A DNA stretch of 64,000 bases from Bacteroidota bacterium (GTDB lineage: Bacteria; Bacteroidota; Bacteroidia; Bacteroidales; JACABE01). The translations under genes and the position numbers were made by a program. The stretch covers positions 1 through 64,000 of the forward strand of contig JACABE010000001.1 in the NCBI GenBank assembly GCA_013377005.1. The letters run 5' to 3'. The notes under the pieces were generated by a model. That model was not told the DNA's origin. It did no database searches and saw only the letters and a list, made by a program, of their open reading frames with translations. This document shows positions 1 to 8,746 of the stretch, piece after piece. Positions within the stretch are counted from its first letter, which is position 1; the number at the start of each line of letters is the position of its first letter.

Positions 1-1152
1 GGTTTTGTTTTTCCTCAGTTTATCAATCTTGTTCCTAACCCAAGTTTTGAAGAATATACTAATTGTCCAATGAACCAAGGAGAAATTTATTTCGCTAAAG
101 GTTGGTTTAATGGATGTTGGTACAACCCTGATTATTATAATGCATGTGCAAATGTGAGCAATATTACTTTTGGAACTCCAATTAATCAAGCAAACAATTT
201 CCAAATACCTAAAACAGGTGTAGCGTATGCAGGCATTCATATTTACTCTCTTGTGCCTAATTTAAGAGAATACATTGCTGTAAAAATTATAGATAAATTA
301 ATTAAAGATAGAAAGTATTGTGCAAAATTTTATACTTCTTTTGGTGCTACTTCACATGCAGTAGATTTAATTGGAGCGTATTTTTCTCTGGATAGTCTTA
401 TATGTAACAATGGGAATTTATTTAATAAAGCACCACAAATTTGCAATCCTTATGGGAATCTGTTAATAGATACTCTTAACTGGATGAAAATATCCGGAAG
501 TTTTATATCCGCAGGAGGCGAACAGTATATGTATATTGGTGATTTTTACCCTGATTCACAAAATACAATTTTCCCTTTTAATTTAAGCTTCCCTAATATA
601 ATAAGCTATTATTATATTGACGATGTTTCTGTTTGTGAATGTGAAAATTTAAAACCTAAATTTAATAAAGACACAACCTTGTGTTTCGGGCAGCAATTAT
701 TATTAAAAGCAAACATACCCAAAGAAGTGGATAGTGTAAACTATACCTGGCAAGATAGCAGCAAAAACAGTACTTTTCTGGTAACACAGCCCGGCACTTA
801 TTGGGTAAGTGCATATATAGAAGATTATAAAATAACGGTATGCGATAGCATCACGGTAAATTATGCAGATTGCACATCACCCACGCTATGGATACCCAAT
901 AGTTTTACACCCAATGGTGATGGTTTAAACGATAAATTTGAGTATGCCAATGCAGAAAACTACATCATAAAAACCTATATTTACAACCGCTGGGGGCAAA
1001 TGGTATTTGAAGGACAAAATACTAATTTTTGGGATGGCACTTTCAAAGGAAAGATAGTTCCTTTAGGCGTATATGCCTATACAATAGAAGCTATGGATAA
1101 AAGGAGCAATGAAAAGAAAGTGTATAGTGGGAGGGTAACGGTAGTACAATAA
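1..1152 (+). CDS. T9SS type B-sorted surface protein (5' end outside window)
   Basis: The reading frame is open from the first base, so the start lies upstream; an internal ATG at 70 is not the true start, because the codons before it already read as a typical Bacteroidota N-terminal module (NLVPNPSFEEY then a Cys-Pro). The last ~87 residues (from about residue 297 of the visible part) are a type B sorting domain of the gliding motility-associated C-terminal family, with WIPNSFTPNGDGLNDKF, the YNRWGQ core and a final beta-strand pair. This predicts export through the outer membrane by T9SS and surface retention or release. The middle part has no catalytic motif I recognise. The stop codon abuts a REP-like hairpin. 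Confidence 0.85.
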   Translation, partial: GFVFPQFINLVPNPSFEEYTNCPMNQGEIYFAKGWFNGCWYNPDYYNACANVSNITFGTPINQANNFQIPKTGVAYAGIHIYSLVPNLREYIAVKIIDKLIKDRKYCAKFYTSFGATSHAVDLIGAYFSLDSLICNNGNLFNKAPQICNPYGNLLIDTLNWMKISGSFISAGGEQYMYIGDFYPDSQNTIFPFNLSFPNIISYYYIDDVSVCECENLKPKFNKDTTLCFGQQLLLKANIPKEVDSVNYTWQDSSKNSTFLVTQPGTYWVSAYIEDYKITVCDSITVNYADCTSPTLWIPNSFTPNGDGLNDKFEYANAENYIIKTYIYNRWGQMVFEGQNTNFWDGTFKGKIVPLGVYAYTIEAMDKRSNEKKVYSGRVTVVQ

Positions 1153-1185
1153 CCTCACCTAAATCCTCTCCAAAGGAGAGGACTT
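1152..1185 (+). repeat. REP-like hairpin repeat, copy 1
   Basis: Starts on the last base of the preceding stop codon. It contains a perfect 7-bp stem (1165-1171 with 1175-1181, AAA loop) preceded by an ACCTCACCTAAAT lead. Related copies are at 1272-1304 (opposite strand), 3320-3333 (half copy) and 28222-28260. Short hairpin repeats with this CCTC/GAGG core are common between genes in Bacteroidota; in mRNA it could act as a 3' stabiliser or weak terminator. Confidence 0.6.
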
Positions 1186-1271
1186 GGGCAACAAGAAATA
1201 AAGGATGTTACAAATTTAATTTTTAAAATCTTCTAATAAATGACACAAATGATACAAACTAACACTCAGGC

Positions 1272-1304
1272 AAAAGCCTCCCCTTCGGGGAGGTTTGGTG
1301 GGGT
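1272..1304 (-). repeat. REP-like hairpin repeat, copy 2 (inverted)
   Basis: Perfect 7-bp stem CCTCCCC/GGGGAGG with a TTC loop (1277-1293), followed by TTTGGTGGGGT. Read on the minus strand it aligns with copy 1 (ACC-CACC-AA-C-CTC lead then the stem), so the two copies form a larger inverted pair around the gap. It lies immediately upstream of the next gene and falls inside a spurious in-frame N-terminal extension of that gene. Confidence 0.55.
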
Positions 1305-1317
1305 AAACTTAAAACCC

Positions 1318-3318
1318 ATGAAAACAAAACAAATTTTAATTACACTTTTATTCTTCACCTCCACCTTTCTCTATGCCCAAACACCCAAATTCCAATGGGT
1401 AAAAGGAGGCGGCAGTGGCGGCAGTGCTACCAATTCGGGTTTAATGGAAAGCTGTAAATGGATAAATACCGATGCCCATGGCAATATTTATGGTATGAGC
1501 AGCATTTTTGATGTCGGCATACATATTGATACTTCTTTGCATACCAATGGCTTCGGTAACGATGATTTTGCGGTATTCAGCTACCGCTGTGATGGCAGCC
1601 TGCGATGGGTAAGGTATTTTGGTAGTACAGTAAATGATGAGCCAAATGGTATGTTTGCCGATAATGAGGGGAATTCTTTTATTGCAGGACAAGTTTGGAA
1701 ACCAAATATATATGAAGCCTTACATTATGGAGATAGTGTATTACAACCGGGGGCTTCATTTGTTCCACTTGTTTTTGTTGCAAAAATAGATAGCAATGGG
1801 CATACCGTTTGGATTCATTTTCCTCCTTTAAGTGCGGTACAATCCGGTGGTTATTTTTTATCCATACAACCCGATAATCAAGGCAATGTATCTCTGTTGG
1901 CAAAACTTAACGGCGCAGGTACCTGGGGAACTTTTACCATCCCTTCAAAAGGTTATTATGTGGTAAAATTCGATAAAAGCAATGGCAATGTAATAGGGCT
2001 TACGAAATTAGATTTTAATTACAAAGGCGTTTCTCTTTTAGGTGACAATTTAACAATAGATACCGATAATAGCATTTACTTAAATTGTGGTTTAGGACAT
2101 CCTGATACTCTGTTAGTAGGAAATAACATTATTACTTGTGAAAACGACAGTGTACAAACATTTACAATTATTAAATTTTTGCCTACAGGAAGTGTATCAT
2201 GGTATAAGCCTCTAAAATGTAATGGGCTTGCAGGTCAATGGAGATCTATTACCAGTAAACCTATTATTAAAGGTAGTTATGTTTATCTATCAGGTGATGC
2301 AAATAATAATCTTAATTTTTTGGGTGGTATTATTAATAATCCATTTATTAATTATTCATTTATTAAAGTACCTCTTGTAATTTGTTTAAGAAAAGACAAT
2401 GGTAATTTTGTTTCTCTCAATCATGTATATAACAGAGAATATGCAGAATTTAATACCCTTACATCAACCTCAAATGGTATAGTTGTAGCTGGAGCCTCTG
2501 CGGTAGGCTTTTCTGGAAATGACGTTTTTATGTACAACCAGACAGATACTTTAAAACCAACCTCAGAAATAAATAAAGTTTTCCCTTTTGTATTGGGAAT
2601 AGATACTGCTCTTACGCATTTTAACTGGGGCATTGCCACAAGGGTAAACAGTGCAGATACAAGAATAGAAGCCTTAGCAGTGGATAAAGCAGATAATATA
2701 TATGCAGGAGGTAGGTTTTCCGATAGTATTTACAATAGTTTTGGTTCCGGCATTGGCAGCCAGGGCGGTCCCTCCGATTTCTTTATTGCCAAAATAGCGG
2801 CAACTAATAATTGTGGTTGCGCAGTAGCACAAACTTTTCCGCAATTTGTAAGCCTTAATAACAATGTACTTATTGTAAAAGGCACAGCTACGGGTGTAAT
2901 GGATAGTTTGTACTGGTATTGGGGCGATGGAAGCAGCACAAAATACCTTACACAAAACACCAATGCAATCCATACATACACTGTGGGAGGTAATTACAGT
3001 GTTAGTTTGCGTTCGTATAATTACTGCGGCACCAAAGATTCAACGATACAAATAACAGGCGTAGGCATAACGGAGCAAGAATTAAAATACCTTGCTGCTT
3101 ATCCCAATCCGGTAAGCCACACCTTAACCATAGAAAACCCATACCAAAGCAGTATGCAGTTCAGTATTTACAGCATTACAGGCAAATTGCTCTACAGTCA
3201 CCCATACCAGAGCTATACCACTACCATAGACATGAGCCCCTACGAAGCCGGTATTTATTTTGTAGAAATGAAACTGGAAGATGGCAGAAAAGCAGTACGA
3301 AAAGTAGCGAAAGAATAA
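1318..3318 (+). CDS. Secreted PKD-domain protein with T9SS type A sorting domain
   Basis: 666 residues. I chose the ATG at 1318, not an in-frame ATG at 1240, because 1318 begins a clean signal peptide (MKTKQILITLLFFTSTFLYAQ), while the extension reads through a REP hairpin. The central ~450 residues contain repeated short blade-like units (DNQGNV, DNSIYL, DKADNIYAGGRF) of the SBBP/beta-propeller kind. A PKD-like domain (YWYWGDGSS and a later HTYTVGGNYSVSL strand) spans about residues 510-590. Residues 590-666 are a type A sorting domain (YPNPVSH, GIYFVEM, final basic strand). It is predicted to be a surface or released protein; no enzymatic motif is visible. Confidence 0.85.
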   Translation: MKTKQILITLLFFTSTFLYAQTPKFQWVKGGGSGGSATNSGLMESCKWINTDAHGNIYGMSSIFDVGIHIDTSLHTNGFGNDDFAVFSYRCDGSLRWVRYFGSTVNDEPNGMFADNEGNSFIAGQVWKPNIYEALHYGDSVLQPGASFVPLVFVAKIDSNGHTVWIHFPPLSAVQSGGYFLSIQPDNQGNVSLLAKLNGAGTWGTFTIPSKGYYVVKFDKSNGNVIGLTKLDFNYKGVSLLGDNLTIDTDNSIYLNCGLGHPDTLLVGNNIITCENDSVQTFTIIKFLPTGSVSWYKPLKCNGLAGQWRSITSKPIIKGSYVYLSGDANNNLNFLGGIINNPFINYSFIKVPLVICLRKDNGNFVSLNHVYNREYAEFNTLTSTSNGIVVAGASAVGFSGNDVFMYNQTDTLKPTSEINKVFPFVLGIDTALTHFNWGIATRVNSADTRIEALAVDKADNIYAGGRFSDSIYNSFGSGIGSQGGPSDFFIAKIAATNNCGCAVAQTFPQFVSLNNNVLIVKGTATGVMDSLYWYWGDGSSTKYLTQNTNAIHTYTVGGNYSVSLRSYNYCGTKDSTIQITGVGITEQELKYLAAYPNPVSHTLTIENPYQSSMQFSIYSITGKLLYSHPYQSYTTTIDMSPYEAGIYFVEMKLEDGRKAVRKVAKE

Positions 3319-3319
3319 A

Positions 3320-3333
3320 ACCTCACCTAAATC
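3320..3333 (+). repeat. Half copy of REP-like repeat
   Basis: The lead ACCTCACCTAAATC matches the first 14 bases of the repeat at 1152, again directly after a stop codon, but the hairpin half is missing and replaced by unrelated sequence leading into a strong terminator. Confidence 0.45.
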
Positions 3334-3357
3334 ATATGTCAAAACTATTGATATAAG

Positions 3358-3404
3358 AAAAAGGTCGAATCTCATATTAACAAGAGATTCGACCTTTTTT
3401 TCTT
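3358..3404. terminator. Bidirectional intrinsic terminator
   Basis: Perfect 13-bp stem (3361-3373 with 3384-3396) flanked by A-rich sequence on the left and a T-run on the right. It lies between convergent genes ending at 3318 (+) and 3433 (-), so it can stop both transcripts. Confidence 0.9.
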
Positions 3405-3432
3405 AAAGTTATTGATATTAATTAATTCACAA

Positions 3433-3783
3433 CTATTTAATTTTAATAAGTATTTGCGATTTATTTACATTTTCGCCTTCTTTCACAAATACATTTTCAA
3501 TAACACCATCCATAGGAGCCAAGAGAACATTATCCATTTTCATAGCCTGAAAAGTAATTAGTTTTTCCCCTTTTTTCACCTTATCCTTTTTTTCCACGAA
3601 TATTTTAAGAATCGTTCCGGGAATAAAAACATAAATCTCGCGGGGGTCTATTGCTTTATAGGGCTTTTTTTCTTGATTTTTTTTTGGAATTATGGTGCTA
3701 TATAAAATATTATCAATATTAATATCCTGATATATACTATAATCTTTTTCTTCAGAATTTGTTTTTTCTTCTATTTCTTCCAT
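3433..3783 (-). CDS. Biotin/lipoyl attachment-domain carrier protein of carboxyltransferase locus 1
   Basis: 116 residues. The C-terminal ~70 residues form a biotinyl domain with the AMKM motif, predicting biotin attachment at Lys82. The first ~45 residues are acidic, low complexity and probably a flexible linker. It follows the carboxyltransferase gene (3856-5403) by 72 nt on the same strand, so it is most likely that enzyme's carboxyl carrier. The proline/alanine-rich linker seen in many decarboxylase carriers is replaced by a charged segment. A lipoyl rather than biotin assignment is unlikely, because AMKM is the biotin signature and the gene neighbour is a biotin-dependent enzyme. Confidence 0.85.
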   Translation of the reverse strand: MEEIEEKTNSEEKDYSIYQDINIDNILYSTIIPKKNQEKKPYKAIDPREIYVFIPGTILKIFVEKKDKVKKGEKLITFQAMKMDNVLLAPMDGVIENVFVKEGENVNKSQILIKIK

Positions 3784-3855
3784 TATTATAAAGTATTAAT
3801 GAAACAGCTAATTTAACTGTAATAATTTAAAACACTCATCATTGGCGATGATAGA

Positions 3856-5403
3856 TTAAAATGGAGGAATACCATGCTTTTTGTAAGGACGAGCTTCCTG
3901 CTTATCTTTTGAAATATCTAATGCATGTATTAAGAAATGTCTGGTTTCGCTTGGGTCGATAACCGCATCAACATAACCATAAGCAGCCGCAACATAAGGG
4001 TTTGCAAATTTCTTCTTATATTCTGCAATTTTCTTTTTGCGCATTTCTTCAGGATTTTCAGCAGCTAAAATTTCGCTTCTGAAAATAATGTTGGCAGCAC
4101 CTTCAGGTCCCATAACAGCAATTTCGGCAGTTGGCCATGCAAAAACAAAGTCAGCTCTCAAATGGTTAGAGCACATGGCAATATAACCTCCACCATAAGC
4201 TTTACGTAATATAACGGTTATTTTAGGAACCGTAGCTTCAGAATAAGCATATAAAATTTTAGCTCCATGACGGATAACACCTGCATGTTCCTGATCAATA
4301 CCAGGCAAATACCCGGGTAAATCGACAAGCGTTACCAAAGGAATATTAAAAGCATTGCAATATCTAATAAATCTTGCAGCTTTATCCGAAGAATCAACAT
4401 CCAATACACCAGCCAACACCAATGGTTGATTAGCAACAAAACCCACAGATTGGCCGTTTAAACGAGCAAAACCAACTACAATGTTAGCAGCCCATCTCTC
4501 ATGTATTTCCAGAAAATCAGAGTCATCACTGATTGCTTTAATAATGCTTCTTACATCATAAGGAAGTTGAGGATTTGTAGGGAAAACGCTGTCAATTTTA
4601 TATGATTTTGTTTTTGGAGATTTTTTGGGGAAAGCTTCAGCTTTTTTAGTGTTATTCCAAGGAATAAAACTAACCAATTTTTTTATCTGATCAAAGCATT
4701 CTTCTTCGCTTTCGGCAAAGAAGTGAGCATTACCGGTTAATTCAGCCTGTACTCTTGCACCACCTAATTCTTCCATCGAAATTTCTTCACCAAGAACAGT
4801 TTTGATAACTTCAGGTCCGGTAATAAACATTTTTGAGATTTTATCCACCACAAAAACAAAGTCTGTTAAAGCAGGTGAATAAACAGCACCACCGGCACAA
4901 GGTCCTAAAATAACAGATATTTGAGGAATAACACCCGAAGCCAATGTGTTTCTGTAAAAAATTTCACCATAACCAGCCAAAGAGTTAACCCCTTCCTGAA
5001 TACGTGCACCACCGGAATCGTTGATTCCAATGATGGGCACTTTCAATTTCATGGCATGATCCATGATTTTGGTTATTTTTTTTGCATGCATATAGCCTAA
5101 AGAACCACCTGCAACGGTGAAATCTTGTGCATAAATACAAACAGGGTGACCATTAATTGTTCCTGTTCCCGTAAGTACACCATCACCAGGTAAGTACTTT
5201 TTATCCATGTCAAAATCTTTTCCTGAATGCTCTACAAATAAATCGTATTCAAAAAATGAATTAGGATCTAATAACGTAACAATACGTTCGCGAGCTGTAA
5301 GCTTTCCTGTAGCTTTTTGTTTTTCAATAGCCTTAGATCCACCACCTTGTAAGGCTTCTTGCATCCTTTTTCTGAGGTCTATGGTTTTCTGTTTTACTGA
5401 CAT
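3856..5403 (-). CDS. Acyl-CoA carboxylase/decarboxylase carboxyltransferase subunit, paralogue 1
   Basis: 515 residues, full length for the PccB/MmdA family. It transfers carboxyl between biotin and an acyl-CoA. The N-lobe has [14 protein letters not shown] (residues 126-139) and [16 protein letters not shown] (167-182); the C-lobe has GFVANQPLVLAGVLD and RKAYGGGYIAM. It differs from the two other copies in the window: the usual [13 protein letters not shown] motif reads DLPGYLPGIDQEHAG, and the residue after AYGGxY is Ile408 where paralogues 2 and 3 have Asp. That position controls acetyl- versus propionyl-CoA preference in actinobacterial AccB/PccB. It is paired only with a small biotin carrier, with no biotin carboxylase or membrane subunit nearby. 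Substrate unknown; propionyl-CoA should not be assumed. Confidence 0.88.
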   Translation of the reverse strand: MSVKQKTIDLRKRMQEALQGGGSKAIEKQKATGKLTARERIVTLLDPNSFFEYDLFVEHSGKDFDMDKKYLPGDGVLTGTGTINGHPVCIYAQDFTVAGGSLGYMHAKKITKIMDHAMKLKVPIIGINDSGGARIQEGVNSLAGYGEIFYRNTLASGVIPQISVILGPCAGGAVYSPALTDFVFVVDKISKMFITGPEVIKTVLGEEISMEELGGARVQAELTGNAHFFAESEEECFDQIKKLVSFIPWNNTKKAEAFPKKSPKTKSYKIDSVFPTNPQLPYDVRSIIKAISDDSDFLEIHERWAANIVVGFARLNGQSVGFVANQPLVLAGVLDVDSSDKAARFIRYCNAFNIPLVTLVDLPGYLPGIDQEHAGVIRHGAKILYAYSEATVPKITVILRKAYGGGYIAMCSNHLRADFVFAWPTAEIAVMGPEGAANIIFRSEILAAENPEEMRKKKIAEYKKKFANPYVAAAYGYVDAVIDPSETRHFLIHALDISKDKQEARPYKKHGIPPF

Positions 5404-5445
5404 TTTTATTGAAATTTAGTTAAACCTATTTACCCAATTTAGATA

Positions 5446-5453
5446 CAAAGGTA
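5446..5453 (-). promoter_or_regulatory. Predicted -7 promoter element of carboxyltransferase locus 1
   Basis: Reads TACCTTTG on the minus strand, matching the Bacteroidota -7 consensus TAnnTTTG, 43 nt upstream of the start at 5403. No clear TTTG -33 box at the best spacing. The rest of 5404-5598 is AT-rich with nothing else recognisable. Confidence 0.5.
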
Positions 5454-5598
5454 TAATCTTTTTTTATTTATGAAGCTTTTTTAATAAAATAAAGTAGTAT
5501 ATTTTTATGCTTAAAATTAAAATTAGTTTGTAATTATCTTCATATTTGAACGATAGATAAAGCAAAATACTAACATTTTTTATAGAATCTAAATAGAA

Positions 5599-6279
5599 TT
5601 ATATATTCCAATTACCGCTATGGGTCGAATATTTTGTTGCTTCTTTTAGAAGATCAAGATATTTTTTTCGTTCTATTTCTTTGGCACCCAACGAAATTAA
5701 ATGATTGGTTGGCTGTTGGGCATCAATACATAAGAAATCCCATTTTTTTAAGTGTTCCACCAAATGAAATAAAGCTACTTTGGAAGCATCGGTCATAATA
5801 TGAAACATAGATTCACCCATAAAGATTTTGCCAATAGAAACACCATATAAACCACCAACAATTTTATCTTCAAAATATACTTCAACGGAGTGAGCAAACC
5901 CAAGTTTGTATAAATTTATGTAAGCTTCTATCATTTCATTGCATATCCAGGTTCCTTCCTGGTTAATACGATTTACGCTACTACATTTAATAATAACCTC
6001 TTCGAAGTTTGAATCAAAAATTACTTTAAACTTATTACTTTTTATTGTTCTGAATAAACTGTGTGAACATTTAAATTGGTCTAAAAACAAAACCAAACGA
6101 GGATTGAGTGACCACCATAGTATTGGGTCGCCTTCGTTGAACCAAGGAAATATGCCATGCGAATAGGCTAAAAGCAAACGTTCGGGGCTTAAATCGCCCC
6201 CAATTGCCAATAAACCGTCTTCTTCTGCCAATTCAGGATTTGGGAAAATAAGATCCTGTGTAAGTTGAAATAAAGGCAT
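5599..6279 (-). CDS. aat: Leucyl/phenylalanyl-tRNA--protein transferase
   Basis: 226 residues, usual length. It transfers Leu or Phe from aminoacyl-tRNA to proteins with N-terminal Arg or Lys, making them ClpS/ClpAP substrates of the N-degron pathway in the cytoplasm. Family signatures are present in order: FPNPELAEEDGLLAIGGDL, YSHGIFPWF, ILWWSLNPR, GTWI, GFAHSVEV, GGLYGVSIG, FMGESMFH, DASK and the late IDAQ. It lies 93 nt downstream of udk on the same strand and may be cotranscribed. Confidence 0.95.
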   Translation of the reverse strand: MPLFQLTQDLIFPNPELAEEDGLLAIGGDLSPERLLLAYSHGIFPWFNEGDPILWWSLNPRLVLFLDQFKCSHSLFRTIKSNKFKVIFDSNFEEVIIKCSSVNRINQEGTWICNEMIEAYINLYKLGFAHSVEVYFEDKIVGGLYGVSIGKIFMGESMFHIMTDASKVALFHLVEHLKKWDFLCIDAQQPTNHLISLGAKEIERKKYLDLLKEATKYSTHSGNWNI

Positions 6280-6372
6280 TACATTATTTGATTTATAAAA
6301 AGTGCCTGAAGTACTTTAAAAAGAAATTAGGTTATTTGATTCCTTCTTCCAATATCCTATTTTTTATTTGTT

Positions 6373-6984
6373 TTAAAGATTAAGATTCATTTTAATTCTT
6401 GAACTCAGAATGTCAATAGCAACTTGATTTTTGCCTCCTTGTGGAACAATAATGTCTGCGTATCGCTTGGTAGGTTCAATAAATTGAAGGTGCATAGGTT
6501 TAACATACTTATCGTAATGCTCTAATACTTGCTGAAACGAACGACCTCTTTCTTCGAGATCGCGCCAAATAATACGCATTAGGCGGTCGTCGCCATCAGC
6601 ATCCACAAAAACTTTAATATCCATGCGATCCCTCATTCGTGGACTCGATAAAATAAGAATACCTTCAACAATAATTACTTTTTTGGGTATAATAGGAATG
6701 GTTTCTTTAGATCTTCCACATGTAAGATATGAATAAATAGGCATTTCAATAGGGTTTCCTTCTTTAAGTATATCGAGGTGCTTAATCAATAAATTGAATT
6801 CGATGGAAGATGGATGATCAAAATTAATTTTAGCTCTTTCTTCAGGTGATTTATGCCCATTGTCTTTATAGTAGGAATCCTGCGAAATAATAGAAACTGA
6901 ATCTTTGGGAAGATTTTTAATAATTTTTTTTACAACGGTTGTTTTTCCGGAGCCCGATCCTCCTGCTATACCTATAATTAACAT
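6373..6984 (-). CDS. udk: Uridine kinase
   Basis: 203 residues. It phosphorylates uridine and cytidine with ATP or GTP in pyrimidine salvage. The Walker A motif GIAGGSGSGKTT is at residues 4-15. Further family features are SQDSYYKD, NFDHPSSIEF, VIIVEGILIL (Walker B region), the R-RR-type segment DRLMRIIWRDLEERGRS, and FIEPTKRYADIIVP near the C-terminus. The beta-helix cargo gene (7001-8647) ends 16 nt upstream and aat follows, so the three may share a transcript. The linkage has no evident functional meaning. Confidence 0.95.
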   Translation of the reverse strand: MLIIGIAGGSGSGKTTVVKKIIKNLPKDSVSIISQDSYYKDNGHKSPEERAKINFDHPSSIEFNLLIKHLDILKEGNPIEMPIYSYLTCGRSKETIPIIPKKVIIVEGILILSSPRMRDRMDIKVFVDADGDDRLMRIIWRDLEERGRSFQQVLEHYDKYVKPMHLQFIEPTKRYADIIVPQGGKNQVAIDILSSRIKMNLNL

Positions 6985-7000
6985 GCAGTGATGGTAATAA

Positions 7001-8647
7001 TTAATGAATAATTAGTTTCTTTTTAATGCTATTGTTTTTTGATTGTAAAATTATAAAATATATTCCACTTTTAAAAGTATTTGGAATGTCAATAGTTTGA
7101 TTTTCTTTTATTTTTATTTCTGTTTCATACAATGAGTAGCCCAAATGATTAATTATTCTAATCTTATAGTTTCCCTGAATTTTTCGATTGTTTATTGAAA
7201 AACTATAAACACCTTTGTTTGAATTTGGAAATACTTTAATTTCTTCATTATTACCGGTGTGTTCAGTAATGGTGTTTTCTGGAATATATTCATAAGCACC
7301 AATATCAAAGGTTTTAGTATAGGGGCGGGGATAATTATCAAAATCATAATTTGTTCCAAATGCAGTGATGTCTTTTCCAGCATCTCTGGCTGGTGAGAAT
7401 TCGGATAATTTAAAGTTATTATTTAACGAGTCAATAAACATAATATTTTTCATGTCTATATCGAAATAATTGTTGGATATCGTAGCGTTTACGCCGCTTT
7501 TGGTATAAATATAGCTTTGATTGTTTGTTGGATAACTACCAAGAGAACCAGGGTTTATGATAATATTATTAAAAAAATTATTATTATTGCTCAATGTGCT
7601 ATAAATCCTAATTCCATCGGTTTTAGGATTTATAATGGTATTGCTGATAAAATTAAATGAAGATCCCGGCATGGTAGCTCTGTCATCGCAAAAAATACCA
7701 TTTACTTTCATATTAGGGTCAGATAGATTGTTTCTTCCAGGGTTTAGAATAATGTTATTAAAAATGAGGTTGTTTCCCAAACCAAAAACATTTATACCAT
7801 TTCCACTCCCGTTTGCAATATAATTATTATAACATTTTCCTGTAGTTCCTGCACTTATTTGAATACCGGCATTTTGAGCATTCTTTAAATCAAGGCCGTA
7901 GTTTATTACTGTATTATTATGAATTTCACAATCCTCGGTAGCACAACCAACCTGAATTCCATCCCAATGGCAATTTTTAAGGTGATTATTAAATATTCTC
8001 AAACCTTTGATTGCATGAGGATAAAGAGTATCCGGATGACCAGTGCAAGTTGTTTTGAATCCGGTATAATAAGAATGTCCTATATAAAAACCTTCACCTC
8101 CAATTTCGTGAATATAATTATCATGTATGGATGTTTTGCATTGAGTAAAATTTCCGTAATTGGTACTTAAATCGCAAACAGGGTCTGTTTTGGCCATAAT
8201 ACCTGCAAAACCTGTATTGCATATTTCTAAATGATCAATTTCATAATTGCTGCTTTTATTTCCAATATTCAATCCATTAATTTTAGGTTTTGTTTCCAGA
8301 ATTTTAATTCCGTAATATATTGAATCAAAACCAGAACCGGTAAATTTAAAATAAGAACAGTTAGAAATCAAAATCCCATAAGGCTGATAATTATTTTTTA
8401 TAACTACAGAACCGCCGCAATTTATAAAAACGATATAATTCAGAGAATCTCCATGGAAATCATGTAGGCTCAGGTAATCTCTGTTCCCTGCCATTAAGCA
8501 AATTGTATCACCGGGTCGAACGTTATAACTATTACCATTTGCAAATAGTTGTGAAGATGGAATGCTTATTGTACAATTGCAATTTTGTGAGAAAACATAA
8601 TTGAAAAAGCACAAGAAAAATAACAGGATAAATAGAATTGTTTTCAA
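7001..8647 (-). CDS. Secreted right-handed beta-helix protein with T9SS type A sorting domain
   Basis: 548 residues. A signal peptide (MKTILFILLFFLCFFNYVFSQ) is followed by a Cys-rich lead and then about 350 residues of parallel beta-helix repeats, seen as recurring N-N/G-I-x-I turns such as LRIFNNHLKNC, IHNNTVINYG and NLIFNNIILNP. This fold is typical of polysaccharide lyases and of surface adhesins. The C-terminal ~80 residues are a divergent type A sorting domain (VFPNSNKG instead of YPNP, then SGIYFIILQ and a basic tail). No lyase catalytic residues can be assigned by eye. It has its own promoter-like site upstream. Confidence 0.82.
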   Translation of the reverse strand: MKTILFILLFFLCFFNYVFSQNCNCTISIPSSQLFANGNSYNVRPGDTICLMAGNRDYLSLHDFHGDSLNYIVFINCGGSVVIKNNYQPYGILISNCSYFKFTGSGFDSIYYGIKILETKPKINGLNIGNKSSNYEIDHLEICNTGFAGIMAKTDPVCDLSTNYGNFTQCKTSIHDNYIHEIGGEGFYIGHSYYTGFKTTCTGHPDTLYPHAIKGLRIFNNHLKNCHWDGIQVGCATEDCEIHNNTVINYGLDLKNAQNAGIQISAGTTGKCYNNYIANGSGNGINVFGLGNNLIFNNIILNPGRNNLSDPNMKVNGIFCDDRATMPGSSFNFISNTIINPKTDGIRIYSTLSNNNNFFNNIIINPGSLGSYPTNNQSYIYTKSGVNATISNNYFDIDMKNIMFIDSLNNNFKLSEFSPARDAGKDITAFGTNYDFDNYPRPYTKTFDIGAYEYIPENTITEHTGNNEEIKVFPNSNKGVYSFSINNRKIQGNYKIRIINHLGYSLYETEIKIKENQTIDIPNTFKSGIYFIILQSKNNSIKKKLIIH

Positions 8648-8665
8648 GGTTTATTTTTATAATAT

Positions 8666-8673
8666 CAAAGATA
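8666..8673 (-). promoter_or_regulatory. Predicted -7 promoter element of the beta-helix gene
   Basis: TATCTTTG on the minus strand matches TAnnTTTG and lies 19 nt upstream of the ATG at 8647. No convincing -33 box. Confidence 0.45.
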
Positions 8674-8677
8674 CAAA

Positions 8678-8713
8678 GAAAAAAGCTTGGTACTATAAAT
8701 GTAACAAGCTTTT
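8678..8713 (-). terminator. Intrinsic terminator of the decarboxylase operon
   Basis: Inverted repeat AAAAGCTTG (8681-8689) / CAAGCTTTT (8705-8713) with a 15-nt loop, followed on the minus strand by a T-rich tract. It sits just after the last gene of the operon (stop at 8747). Confidence 0.65.
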
Positions 8714-8746
8714 ATAAAAATAAGTATAATATTAATTTTTATGAAT

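Noticed and set aside
1240-1317. Upstream extension of the PKD cargo gene
   Set aside because: Translates a REP hairpin and puts 26 residues before a normal signal peptide.
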